NCBI RefSeq assembly: GCF_029960785.1
Contig: NZ_JASBQE010000005.1
Span: forward strand, 1-64,000
Origin: Polyangium sp. 15x6
GTDB lineage: Bacteria; Myxococcota_A; Polyangia; Polyangiales; Polyangiaceae
DNA: 64,000 nucleotides
Direction of reading: 5' to 3'
The first letter of the stretch is position 1. The number at the start of each line of letters is the position of its first letter. Below the pieces are notes generated by a model. The model made no database searches and was not told the origin of the DNA. It saw only the letters and a list, made by a program, of their open reading frames with translations. Below are positions 7,481-15,225 of this stretch, one piece after another. A program made the translations under genes and the position numbers.

Positions 7481-8527
7481 ATGAACCACAAGGAACTTCC
7501 TCTGCCGGTTTTTTACGATCACAAGAGCGCCGAGAAATGGGGCCATCGTCCCAAGGAGGAGCTCGTCTTCGTGGCCGCCGAGGACTGGCGCAAGGCGCTC
7601 GAGATCCGGCCGGCCGGCGCGGACAAGACGAACGTGCACCTCTTGCTCATCGACGTGCAGAAGGATTTTTGCCACCCCGAAGGCGCGCTCTTCGTGGCGG
7701 GAAGGAGCGGGCGAGGCGCGATCGACGATAGCCGGCGGATCGCCGAGTTCATCTACAAGAACCTCGACGTGCTCACGGCGATCACGACGACGATGGATAC
7801 ACATTTCTCGCACCAGATCTTCTTCCCGTCGTTCTGGGTGGACCGCGAGGGCAAGCCGCTCTCGGCGCACCGCGTGATCACGATGCGCGACATCGACGCG
7901 GGCGAGGTGCGGCCGAACCCGGCCATGGCGAAATGGCTCTGCGGCGGGAACTACACGTGGCTCGTGAAGCAGGTGCGGCATTACTGCGAGGAGCTGGAGA
8001 AGGCCGGGAAGTACACGCTTTACTTGTGGCCGCCGCATTGTCTGCTCGGGAGCGATGGGCACGCGCTCGTGGGGGCGATTCACGAGGCGCGGCTCTTCCA
8101 CTCGTACGTGCGCGGGGCGCAGTCGTGGGTGGAGGTGAAAGGGGGCAATCCGCTGACGGAGAACTATTCGGTGCTGTCGCCCGAGGTGCTCACGCGCTTC
8201 GACGGGCAGCCGCTCGGGCAGAAGAACACGCTGTTCTTGAAGACGTTGCTCGCGGCGGACGCGGTCATCATCGCAGGGCAGGCGGCGAGCCATTGCGTGA
8301 AGAGCTCGATCGACGACATCCTGAGCGAGATCGCCTCGGTCGATGCGGCGCTCGCGAGGAAGATTTACCTGCTCACGGATTGCATGTCGGCCGTGACGGT
8401 GCCGGACGGCAAGGGCGGGTTCGCGGCGGATTTCACGCCCGAGGCCGACAAGGCGCTCGCGAAGTTCGCGGCCGCCGGGATGAAGCTCGTGAAGAGCACG
8501 GACGAGATCGGGAGCTGGTTGAAATAG
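7481..8527 (+). CDS. Nicotinamidase-like cysteine hydrolase (isochorismatase fold)
   Basis: The protein is 348 residues from the ATG that follows an AGAGGA Shine-Dalgarno; an open frame 62 codons longer only overlaps the kinase gene. The catalytic triad is readable: D58 in LLLIDVQKDF, K220 in VEVKGGNPLTENYS, nucleophile C272 in AGQAASHCVKSS. Candidate metal ligands are D106, H108 and H111 in TTMDTHFSH. WPPHCLLGSDGHAL matches the nicotinamidase WPxHCxxGT block. It is much longer than the usual 180-220 residues, with about 45 extra N-terminal residues and an enlarged central part. The likely reaction is nicotinamide to nicotinate in NAD salvage, though related amidases cannot be excluded. It is embedded in the TerY-P operon. 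Confidence 0.82.
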   Translation: MNHKELPLPVFYDHKSAEKWGHRPKEELVFVAAEDWRKALEIRPAGADKTNVHLLLIDVQKDFCHPEGALFVAGRSGRGAIDDSRRIAEFIYKNLDVLTAITTTMDTHFSHQIFFPSFWVDREGKPLSAHRVITMRDIDAGEVRPNPAMAKWLCGGNYTWLVKQVRHYCEELEKAGKYTLYLWPPHCLLGSDGHALVGAIHEARLFHSYVRGAQSWVEVKGGNPLTENYSVLSPEVLTRFDGQPLGQKNTLFLKTLLAADAVIIAGQAASHCVKSSIDDILSEIASVDAALARKIYLLTDCMSAVTVPDGKGGFAADFTPEADKALAKFAAAGMKLVKSTDEIGSWLK

Positions 8528-8541
8528 GAGAGGAGGTCGTC

Positions 8542-9339
8542 ATGACGAATGGGAATGGGAAAGGGAACGAGATCCGGCGGCTGTTCGAGGCGGCGGAGGA
8601 GGAAGGGACGTTGTCGCCGGAGGCGCTCGCGGCGCTCGCGGCGATCGATATCGGAGCGCAGATCCAGGCCGGGCTCGGCGTGGGCGTGGATGACGTGCAG
8701 GCGTCCGAGGTCGTGCTCGTGACGATCATGCCGGATGATTCGGGGTCGATCCGTTTTTCCGGGAACGCCGATGCCGTGCGGGAAGGGCACAACACGGTGG
8801 TCGAGGCGCTCGCGTCGTCGAAGCAGAAGGATTCGATCCTGGCGCACACGCGGTACTTGAATGGATTCGTGCTCTATCCGTACCGGCCCGTCGCGCTCGC
8901 CGAGCGGATGACGCCGAAGAACTACGATCCCGCGCTGGGGACGCCGCTCTACGATCAAACGGTCGTGCTGCTCGGGACGGTGATCGCGAAGGCGCAGGAG
9001 TTCGCGCAGAGCGGGGTGCCCGTGCGGAGCGTGACGTTGATCCTCACGGACGGGGCCGACGAGGGGTCGCGCAAAGCCAAGGCGAGCGACGTGCGGCCGC
9101 TCGTGCGCGACATGCTGGCGAGCGAGCAGCACATCGTGGCGGCGATGGGGATCGATGACGGGCATACGCCGTTCCGGGACGTGTTCCGGGCGATGGGGAT
9201 CGAGGATCGATGGATCCTCACGCCGCGGAGCGACGCGGGCGAGATCCGGCGGGCGTTCCGGATGTTCTCGCAATCGGCGATGCGCGCGAGCCAGCACGCG
9301 GGGTTTTCGCGGGCGGCGGCGGGCGGGTTTCTCGGGTAA
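8542..9339 (+). CDS. vWA-domain protein (TerY/YegL type)
   Basis: The 265-residue protein carries a von Willebrand A domain with a complete metal-ion-dependent adhesion site: D65-x-S67-x-S69 (MPDDSGSI), T134 in LGTPLYDQT and D170 in LILTDGADEG. It has no signal peptide, so it acts in the cytosol, where TerY-like vWA proteins are thought to scaffold the kinase-phosphatase pair. The C-terminal part, rich in Arg, Ala and Gly, follows the domain. The SD AGGAGG (8531-8536) is optimal. It is the last gene of the five-gene unit; the next gene, a VOC protein, is 66 nt away. The longer open frame starting inside the nicotinamidase gene is a shadow. Confidence 0.85.
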   Translation: MTNGNGKGNEIRRLFEAAEEEGTLSPEALAALAAIDIGAQIQAGLGVGVDDVQASEVVLVTIMPDDSGSIRFSGNADAVREGHNTVVEALASSKQKDSILAHTRYLNGFVLYPYRPVALAERMTPKNYDPALGTPLYDQTVVLLGTVIAKAQEFAQSGVPVRSVTLILTDGADEGSRKAKASDVRPLVRDMLASEQHIVAAMGIDDGHTPFRDVFRAMGIEDRWILTPRSDAGEIRRAFRMFSQSAMRASQHAGFSRAAAGGFLG

Positions 9340-9405
9340 CGAGGGGCTTGCCAGGAGGGGCCGGGCCGTGCTGAATTGCGCATGCGCGCGACGAAAGGAC
9401 AAACC

Positions 9406-9774
9406 ATGCACGGCACATTCGTTTGGAACGAGCTGACGACGAAGGACGTGGAGGCCGCGAAGGCGTTTTACGCCGAGACGCTGGGCTGGACGTTCGAGGA
9501 GTTCGCCATCCCGGACGGCAAATACTGGGTCGCGAAGTCGGGGGATCAGATCGTGGCAGGGCTCGGCGGGATGGAGGCGGGCGCCATTCCCGAGGCCACG
9601 GAGTCGTACTGGTTCTCGCTCATCGGGGTGGACGACGTGGACGCGTGTGTCGAGAAGGCCGTGGCCCGCGGCGCCACCGTGGTGCGGCCCCCGGTGGACG
9701 TGCCGAACGTCGGGCGCGTCGCCATCGTTCGGGATCCGACGGGCGCGGCCGTCGGCTGGATGAAGGGTATCTGA
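9406..9774 (+). CDS. VOC-family protein (glyoxalase/bleomycin-resistance fold)
   Basis: The 122-residue protein has one vicinal-oxygen-chelate domain made of two beta-alpha-beta-beta-beta repeats: FVWNELTTKDVEAAKAFYAE in the first half and SYWFSLIGVDDVDACVEKAV in the second, ending DPTGAAVGWM. Such proteins range from metal-dependent lyases to antibiotic-binding proteins; the ligand here is unknown. The ATG at 9406 follows an AAAGGA Shine-Dalgarno; an ATG ten codons upstream (9376) lacks one. The protein resembles the many small 'VOC family' proteins of myxobacteria and actinobacteria. It ends five bases before the convergent ABC permease gene and is probably a separate transcript from the NrtR operon. 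Confidence 0.85.
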   Translation: MHGTFVWNELTTKDVEAAKAFYAETLGWTFEEFAIPDGKYWVAKSGDQIVAGLGGMEAGAIPEATESYWFSLIGVDDVDACVEKAVARGATVVRPPVDVPNVGRVAIVRDPTGAAVGWMKGI

Positions 9775-9778
9775 ATCG

Positions 9779-10564
9779 CTAGCCGCCGAACGCCCCGAAC
9801 CGCCGCACGCCCGCGCGGAAGACGAGGATGGCGGCGGTGGCGGCGGCCGCGGCATACGTGTATTGCACGGCGAGGCCGCGGAGCGCGGTCTTCGTGTCCA
9901 TGAGGCCAATCACGACCTCGACGGGGAATCCGAGCGTGTAGCGGAACGGCAATGCTTCCGCGACCCCGCGCACCCAGCCGGGGAAGAGCTCGAGCGGGAC
10001 GACGTAACCCGAGAGCAACATGAACGTGATGAGCCAGAGCTCGAAGACGCTCGTGGAGCTCTCCAGGAAAAACGCGAGCGAGCCGATGATGGCCATCGTG
10101 AAGAAATTGATGAGCCACGCGCCGAGGAGGGACGCGAAAAAGATCGCGAGCAGAGGGCCGCTCCGGGTGAGGTCGGCATACACGACGGCCACGACGACGA
10201 CCGGGAGGCATAACGCGGCCCGGAGCGGCAACGCGGCGAGGTTCTCCGCGCTGTAGAACCAAAGCGGGTGGATGGGCTTCAGGAGGCGCTGCGAGAGCGT
10301 GCCCTGGCGGATCTCCTGGTTCATCTCCCAGACGAGCCAGGAGCCCGTGACCTGGCGGACGACGAGCGCGGCCAGGAAATACCCCACGAATTCGCCGGGG
10401 CCATAACGACCGACGGGCGCCTCCCGCGCGACGGCGGTCCAGATCGAGAGGCTGACGAGCGGCATCGTGGTCGTCAGCATCCAGATCACGAGCTCGGCGC
10501 GATAGGCGAGCGCCGCCGAGAAGCCCACCCGGAGGAGTGTCGGATAGGCTTTCAAGACATTCAT
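9779..10564 (-). CDS. ABC-2-type exporter permease
   Basis: The 261-residue protein has six predicted membrane segments and resembles the COG3694/COG4587 permeases that work with the ATPase encoded just upstream. These systems are annotated as ABC-2 exporters, some linked to drug or lipid export. The start codon overlaps the ATPase stop (TCAT on the plus strand at 10561-10564, i.e. ATGA), giving translational coupling. Most operons of this class encode two different permeases. Here only one is present, because the following gene is convergent and unrelated. The transporter may therefore be a homodimer, or the second permease lies elsewhere. Confidence 0.85.
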   Translation of the reverse strand: MNVLKAYPTLLRVGFSAALAYRAELVIWMLTTTMPLVSLSIWTAVAREAPVGRYGPGEFVGYFLAALVVRQVTGSWLVWEMNQEIRQGTLSQRLLKPIHPLWFYSAENLAALPLRAALCLPVVVVAVVYADLTRSGPLLAIFFASLLGAWLINFFTMAIIGSLAFFLESSTSVFELWLITFMLLSGYVVPLELFPGWVRGVAEALPFRYTLGFPVEVVIGLMDTKTALRGLAVQYTYAAAAATAAILVFRAGVRRFGAFGG

Positions 10565-11565
10565 TTCGTGGCCTCGTTCGGCTCCTCGGCGGGGCGCGCG
10601 AAGAGATCCCGCATGACCTCTTCGAGCGGCGGATCCTCGATCGTGAGGTCACTCGCGTCCGCGCTCGCGACGAGGTGACCCACGGCCTCGCGCACCTCCG
10701 ATTGCGGAACACGCAGCACGGCACGCGTGCCTTCGAGCTCGACGATCGTCCCGACCCGCTCGAGCGCCGCGCGATCCGGCGGCGCCGGGAAGACGAGGAC
10801 GATACGTTTGTCCGGTCGGATCGACTTCACGAGGGTCGCGAGGTCGCCGTCGTAGCGGAGTTTGCCCCGGTCGATGACGATGACGCGCGGGCAGAGCGAG
10901 GCGACGTCGTCCATGTAATGGGACGTGAGCAGGATCGTGGCGCCGTGCTTCTCGTTGTACTTGCGGATGAATTCACGCACGACGAGCTGCATGGAGACGT
11001 CGAGGCCGATCGTGGGCTCGTCGAGGAAGAGGATGCGGGGGCGATGCAGGAGCGCCGCCGCGAGCTCGCATTTCATGCGCTCGCCGAGCGAGAGCTGGCG
11101 CGTGGGCTTTTTCGTGAGGGCGCCGATGTCGAGCAGGGTCTCGAGCTCGCGCAGGGTCTCGGCGAAGGCCTGGTCGGGGACGCCGTAAATCGCGCGGTTC
11201 AAGTCGAAGGTCTCGGCCGGCGGCAGGTCCCAGAGGAGCTGCTGCTTCTGGCCCATGACGAGCGTGATCGCCCGCAAAAAGCTGGCCTCGCGTTGCCGCG
11301 GGACGTGGCCCGAGACACGCACCTCGCCGCTCGTCGGGTGCAAAAGGCCCGAGAGGATCTTCAAGGTGGTCGTTTTGCCGGCGCCATTCGGGCCGAGGAA
11401 GCCGACGCGCTCGCCAGGCTCGATCGTGAAGGAGAGATCCTCGACCGCCCGGACTTCCTTGTACGTTCGGCGGAAAACGCTGCGCAGCGCGGCCGCGAGG
11501 CCCGCCGGGCGCTCGTGGACCCGATAGACCTTCGTGAGTGCGCGGACCGCGACGGCGGCTTCCAT
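10561..11565 (-). CDS. ABC transporter ATPase (ABC-2 exporter, COG4586-like)
   Basis: The 334-residue nucleotide-binding subunit has Walker A GPNGAGKTTTLK, signature LSLGERMKCELA, Walker B ILFLDEPTIGLD and an H-loop in TSHYMDDV. The C-terminal 90 residues form the accessory region seen in NatA/DrrA-like ATPases. The start chosen is the ATG at 11563-11565 that gives MEAAVAVRALTKVY. A very long open frame on this strand extends far upstream but only shadows the kinase and FIST genes. An extended -10 (TGC-TACCCT, 11575-11583) lies 9 nt before the ATG and no SD is seen. It is divergent from the kinase at 11626. Confidence 0.92.
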   Translation of the reverse strand: MEAAVAVRALTKVYRVHERPAGLAAALRSVFRRTYKEVRAVEDLSFTIEPGERVGFLGPNGAGKTTTLKILSGLLHPTSGEVRVSGHVPRQREASFLRAITLVMGQKQQLLWDLPPAETFDLNRAIYGVPDQAFAETLRELETLLDIGALTKKPTRQLSLGERMKCELAAALLHRPRILFLDEPTIGLDVSMQLVVREFIRKYNEKHGATILLTSHYMDDVASLCPRVIVIDRGKLRYDGDLATLVKSIRPDKRIVLVFPAPPDRAALERVGTIVELEGTRAVLRVPQSEVREAVGHLVASADASDLTIEDPPLEEVMRDLFARPAEEPNEATK

Positions 11566-11574
11566 GGGCGGCGG

Positions 11575-11583
11575 AGGGTAGCA
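11575..11583 (-). promoter_or_regulatory. Extended -10 for the ABC exporter operon
   Basis: Reading on the minus strand, TGC-TACCCT ends 9 nt before the ATG of the ATPase gene. No Shine-Dalgarno and no clear -35 are present. The hexamer matches TATAAT only at three positions, so this is a weak call supported by similar sites elsewhere in the window. Confidence 0.35.
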
Positions 11584-11625
11584 CCGAACGAGCCCCAGAT
11601 CGGTTAGCCTCCGTCGCAGCCGTAC

Positions 11626-13998
11626 ATGACCGACTTCAAGGCGACCCCCACGTCCGCGGACCCCATCAGCGAGGCGCCGACAGGCTTGCTCCTTTCGGTC
11701 GCGCCAGGCGAACGCGTCGCCGGGCGATACTCGCTGCTCGGCCTGCTCGGGGTCGGCGGCATGGGCAGCGTCTACCGCGCCCGCGACGAGGAGCTCGAAG
11801 AGGTCGTGGCCCTGAAGGTGCTGCGGCAAGACCTCGTGAACGAGCCCGGGATGCTCGAACGGTTCCGCCGCGAAGTGAAGCTCGCGCGCCGCGTCACCCA
11901 CAAGAACGTGGCCCGCGTCTTCGACATCGGCGAGCACGGCGCCGACAAGTACCTGACCATGGAATACGTCGAGGGCGAGCCCCTCAACGTGGTCCTCGCG
12001 CGGCAAGGCGCGATGCCGGTCGCCCGCGTCGCGGAGATCGCGACGGCCATCTGCGCAGGTCTCGCCGCCGCGCACGCGGCGGGCGTCGTGCACCGGGATC
12101 TGAAGCCCGAGAACGTGCTCATGGCGAAGGACGGGCGCGTGGTGATCACCGATTTCGGGATCGCGCGGATGCACGAGCCCGGAGGCGCGCGCACGCAGGT
12201 CGGCGCGGTGATCGGGACACCGGCCTACATGGCGCCCGAGCAGGTGCAGGGGCTCGCGGACATCGACGCGCGCGCGGACATCTACGCGCTCGGCGCGATG
12301 CTTTACGAGCTCTTTACGGGTGAAAAGGCGTGGCGCGGGGAGTCGATCGTGAGTGTCGCGGCCGCGCGGCTTTTGCAGCCGCCGCCGGATCCACGCGCGA
12401 AGCGGCCCGATTTGCCGACGGCGTGCGGGACGCTCGTCCTCAAGTGCATGGCGCGCGAGCGCGACGATCGATATCGCACGGCAGAGGAGGTGGCCGAGGA
12501 GCTTTCGAGCCTGACGATGCCGGCCATGAACAAGCTGCCCGTGACGACGCTCGTGACGCCCGCCGCGCCCGCGGCCGGCGGAGGCACGCCGCCGCCGGCC
12601 GCGCAGGTATCGTCGGGCGACAAGACGGTCGCGGTGCTGCCGTTCCGGAACAGCGGGCCGCCGGACGACGAGTACCTCGCCGAAGGTCTCACCGACGATT
12701 TGATCGATACGCTGTCGATGACGCGGGGCCTGAAGCTCAGGCCCCGCGGCGTGGTGATGCGCTGGAAGGGCGTGGATCAGGATCCGCGCGAGATCGGGCG
12801 CGAGCTCGAGGTGCAGGTCGTCGTCGAGGGCAGCGTGCGCAGGACGCCGGCGGGCGTGCGGATCAGCGCGCGCGTGCTCAGCGTGGCCGACGGGTTTCAG
12901 CTCTGGGCGAAGCGATTCGATCGACCGGAGAAAGATCTCTTCGTGGTGAACGACGAGGTCGCGAAGGCGATCGCCGACGCGCTGACCGTCGACCTGGCCC
13001 AGCCCGCGCGCGAGTCGCCGACCGATCCCGTGGCCGTCGAGCTCTACCTGAAGGCGCGCGTCGAGTACCGGAAGTTCTGGGTGCAGCACGTGCGCGAAGC
13101 CGTGAAGCTGCTCGAGCAGGCGCTCGCGCGCGCGCCGCAGGATCCGACGATCCTGTCCGGCTACGCGAGCGCGCTCGCGCGGATGTCGTTCTTCAACGGG
13201 GACAACGCGATCCTCTCGAAACAAGCGGCCGAGCGCGCGCTCGCCGTGGCGCCGCACCTCGCGGAGGCGCACCTCGCCATGGCGCACGGGCTGTTCCAGT
13301 TCGGCGACGTGGCCGGCGCGGTGCGAAGCGCGCGGCAGGCCATCACGCGCGCGCCCGCGCTCGCCGAGGCGTATGGCCTCGTCGGGATGATCCTCTCGGA
13401 GTCGGGCCCGCTCGACGAGGCGGCGCGGGTGCTCGAGACGGCGCGGTCGCTCGATCCGGCGGCGCCGTCGGTGGGCCGGAACCTCGCGCGTGTCTTCGTG
13501 CTGCGCGGCGACTGGGACGGCGCGCTGAAGCTCCTCGAGCAGGTGCGGACGATCGAGGGCGAGTTCGCGTATTTCGCGGGCCTCACGCGGTACGCGATGT
13601 GGTTCCGCGACGAGGCGCTCACGAAGGACGTCGCCCACCGGCTCCGGGACGTGAAGACCGACGCGCCGATCCAGATGGCGATCCGCGACGCGCTGCTCGA
13701 CAGGATCTCGCCGTTCGATTCGCCGGTCTTCCAAGAAGCGGTGGCGAACCGCGACGGCGGCTGGAGGCGGAACGCCTATTTCCGGCAGGTCGAGATCGAG
13801 CTCGCGGTGTACGTGGGCGACGTGGCGCGCGCCGCCTCCTCGATCGTGCCCTGCGCGCAGAGCGGGCTCATCGATCTCCTGTGGATGGATCGTTGCCCGC
13901 TGGTCGATCCGATCCGCGCGACGCCGGAGTTCCTCGCGGCGCGCGTGATCGTGGACGAGCGGGTGTCGCGGATGCTGGAGGCGCTGCGCGCCGGCTAG
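11626..13998 (+). CDS. Ser/Thr protein kinase fused to a TolB-like domain and TPR repeats
   Basis: The 790-residue cytosolic Hanks-type kinase has a catalytic domain at about 34-300: glycine loop GVGGMGSVY, K64, HRDLKPEN (156-163), DFG (176-178), APE (204-206). A FlgO/TolB-like module follows at about 335-455 (KTVAVLPFRNSG... FQLWAKRFDR), a domain usual in adenylate cyclase-TPR proteins. The remainder is alpha-helical TPR-like repeats (about 470-760). No transmembrane segment is seen. This kinase-TolB-TPR order is common in myxobacteria and acidobacteria and suggests a signal-gated scaffold; the substrates are unknown. The gene ends with a 4-bp tail-to-tail overlap with the FIST gene. Confidence 0.88.
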   Translation: MTDFKATPTSADPISEAPTGLLLSVAPGERVAGRYSLLGLLGVGGMGSVYRARDEELEEVVALKVLRQDLVNEPGMLERFRREVKLARRVTHKNVARVFDIGEHGADKYLTMEYVEGEPLNVVLARQGAMPVARVAEIATAICAGLAAAHAAGVVHRDLKPENVLMAKDGRVVITDFGIARMHEPGGARTQVGAVIGTPAYMAPEQVQGLADIDARADIYALGAMLYELFTGEKAWRGESIVSVAAARLLQPPPDPRAKRPDLPTACGTLVLKCMARERDDRYRTAEEVAEELSSLTMPAMNKLPVTTLVTPAAPAAGGGTPPPAAQVSSGDKTVAVLPFRNSGPPDDEYLAEGLTDDLIDTLSMTRGLKLRPRGVVMRWKGVDQDPREIGRELEVQVVVEGSVRRTPAGVRISARVLSVADGFQLWAKRFDRPEKDLFVVNDEVAKAIADALTVDLAQPARESPTDPVAVELYLKARVEYRKFWVQHVREAVKLLEQALARAPQDPTILSGYASALARMSFFNGDNAILSKQAAERALAVAPHLAEAHLAMAHGLFQFGDVAGAVRSARQAITRAPALAEAYGLVGMILSESGPLDEAARVLETARSLDPAAPSVGRNLARVFVLRGDWDGALKLLEQVRTIEGEFAYFAGLTRYAMWFRDEALTKDVAHRLRDVKTDAPIQMAIRDALLDRISPFDSPVFQEAVANRDGGWRRNAYFRQVEIELAVYVGDVARAASSIVPCAQSGLIDLLWMDRCPLVDPIRATPEFLAARVIVDERVSRMLEALRAG

Positions 13999-15137
13999 CT
14001 CGGCGAACGGAAGAGCGCGAGCACGCTGGTATAAAGGTCGAGCCGTGATGGACGGCCTTCGCGCGGGCTGATCTCGAACGCCGCGTGCATGCCGGCGATC
14101 GGGAGATCGCCAAAGCGCTGACGGAGGATACGCACCTCGGCGTCGGGCGCGCCGTGCAAGCCCTGGCCGCGGCCCGCGCAGCTCAGGTAGAGCGCGAAGC
14201 GCGGCGCCGCGCCGAGAGCGTTCTTGGAGACGACACGCGCCATCGTCTCGAGGTCGGCCTTCGCCATCTGCGCGTCTCGCACCGCGAACGCCATGCGCAT
14301 CCCCGGGCGCGCGTCCGCGCCGATCATCACGCCGCGCCGGGAAGGATCGATCCCTCGCACGGGCCGGATCACGAAGCGCGGGCGCCCGTCCTCCGTGACG
14401 TCGTCGGGCTCGGCGAGCGCGGCGAACACGAGCGGGGAGGATGCGCCCGGGTTCGACGCGCCGGGCGCGCACCGCGACAGCTCGTCGAGCGCGCCGCGGC
14501 CGCCGAGGCGCAGCACGAGGCCCGCGTTGACCTCGTCGATCGGCGTGAGATCGGAGACGAGGCGACACGCGGGCGAGGCCGCGACGATCGGCGACGCGAG
14601 CCCCTTGATCGACATCCCCACGGCGCGGGCCACGCGCTCTTCCCCCTCGGCGGTGATCACCACGCCTCCCGCGCCGACCGTGCCTGCGCCGAACACGCAG
14701 GCCGAGGGCGCTGTGGCCGCGACGCCTTCGAGCAGGCTCGTGTCGAAGCCCTCGGTTCGGTGAAAGAGCAGCGCCGTGGAGGGGCGCGCGCCGAGGGCCT
14801 GGCCTATCGACTCGCCGAGCGCGCGTGGCGAATCCTCCACGTCGCCGAGCGCGAACGGCGTCACTTGCCCGCCGCTCCAGAGGATGCCGCTCGCGGCGGG
14901 GACCCCTTCGAGCTCGGCGCGTTCGTGCAGCACGCCGGCGCCGGGCACGAGCACGGTCGGCACGCCTTTCCATGCGGCCGCCACGCGCGCCGCGAGCGTG
15001 TGGAGGTGCGGCACGAGCGGGCTGGTCACGAAGACGAGCCCACCTGTCGGGGAGGTGACCGCTCCGCGTGTCTCCCGGAGAACGCGGGAGAGCCCATCGG
15101 GGGAGGTCACGCTGGTGCAGAAGCTCCGCGCTGCCAT
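13995..15137 (-). CDS. FIST-domain sensory protein (FIST N + FIST C)
   Basis: The 380-residue protein spans the FIST_N module (about 20-200; ILWSGGQVTPFALGDV, then FGAGTVGAGGVVITAEGEE) and the FIST_C module (about 220-375; LYLSCAGRGQGLHG, IAGMHAAFEISP). FIST modules are intracellular sensors thought to bind small ligands such as amino acids and usually act with kinases or chemoreceptors. This one stands alone, with no output domain, beside a Ser/Thr kinase gene on one side and a PP2C gene on the other, so it may feed into that pair. The TAGACT hexamer at 15150-15155 (minus strand) could be the -10, 12 nt before the ATG. No signal peptide is present. Confidence 0.87.
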   Translation of the reverse strand: MAARSFCTSVTSPDGLSRVLRETRGAVTSPTGGLVFVTSPLVPHLHTLAARVAAAWKGVPTVLVPGAGVLHERAELEGVPAASGILWSGGQVTPFALGDVEDSPRALGESIGQALGARPSTALLFHRTEGFDTSLLEGVAATAPSACVFGAGTVGAGGVVITAEGEERVARAVGMSIKGLASPIVAASPACRLVSDLTPIDEVNAGLVLRLGGRGALDELSRCAPGASNPGASSPLVFAALAEPDDVTEDGRPRFVIRPVRGIDPSRRGVMIGADARPGMRMAFAVRDAQMAKADLETMARVVSKNALGAAPRFALYLSCAGRGQGLHGAPDAEVRILRQRFGDLPIAGMHAAFEISPREGRPSRLDLYTSVLALFRSPS

Positions 15138-15225
15138 GGGTCGCGAGGGAGTCTACCCGAGCGGACGGCCCTCTCGACAGGGGGGCCTGGGGCGGATTAT
15201 CGTCGGCCGAAGTACGAGCTCCCCG

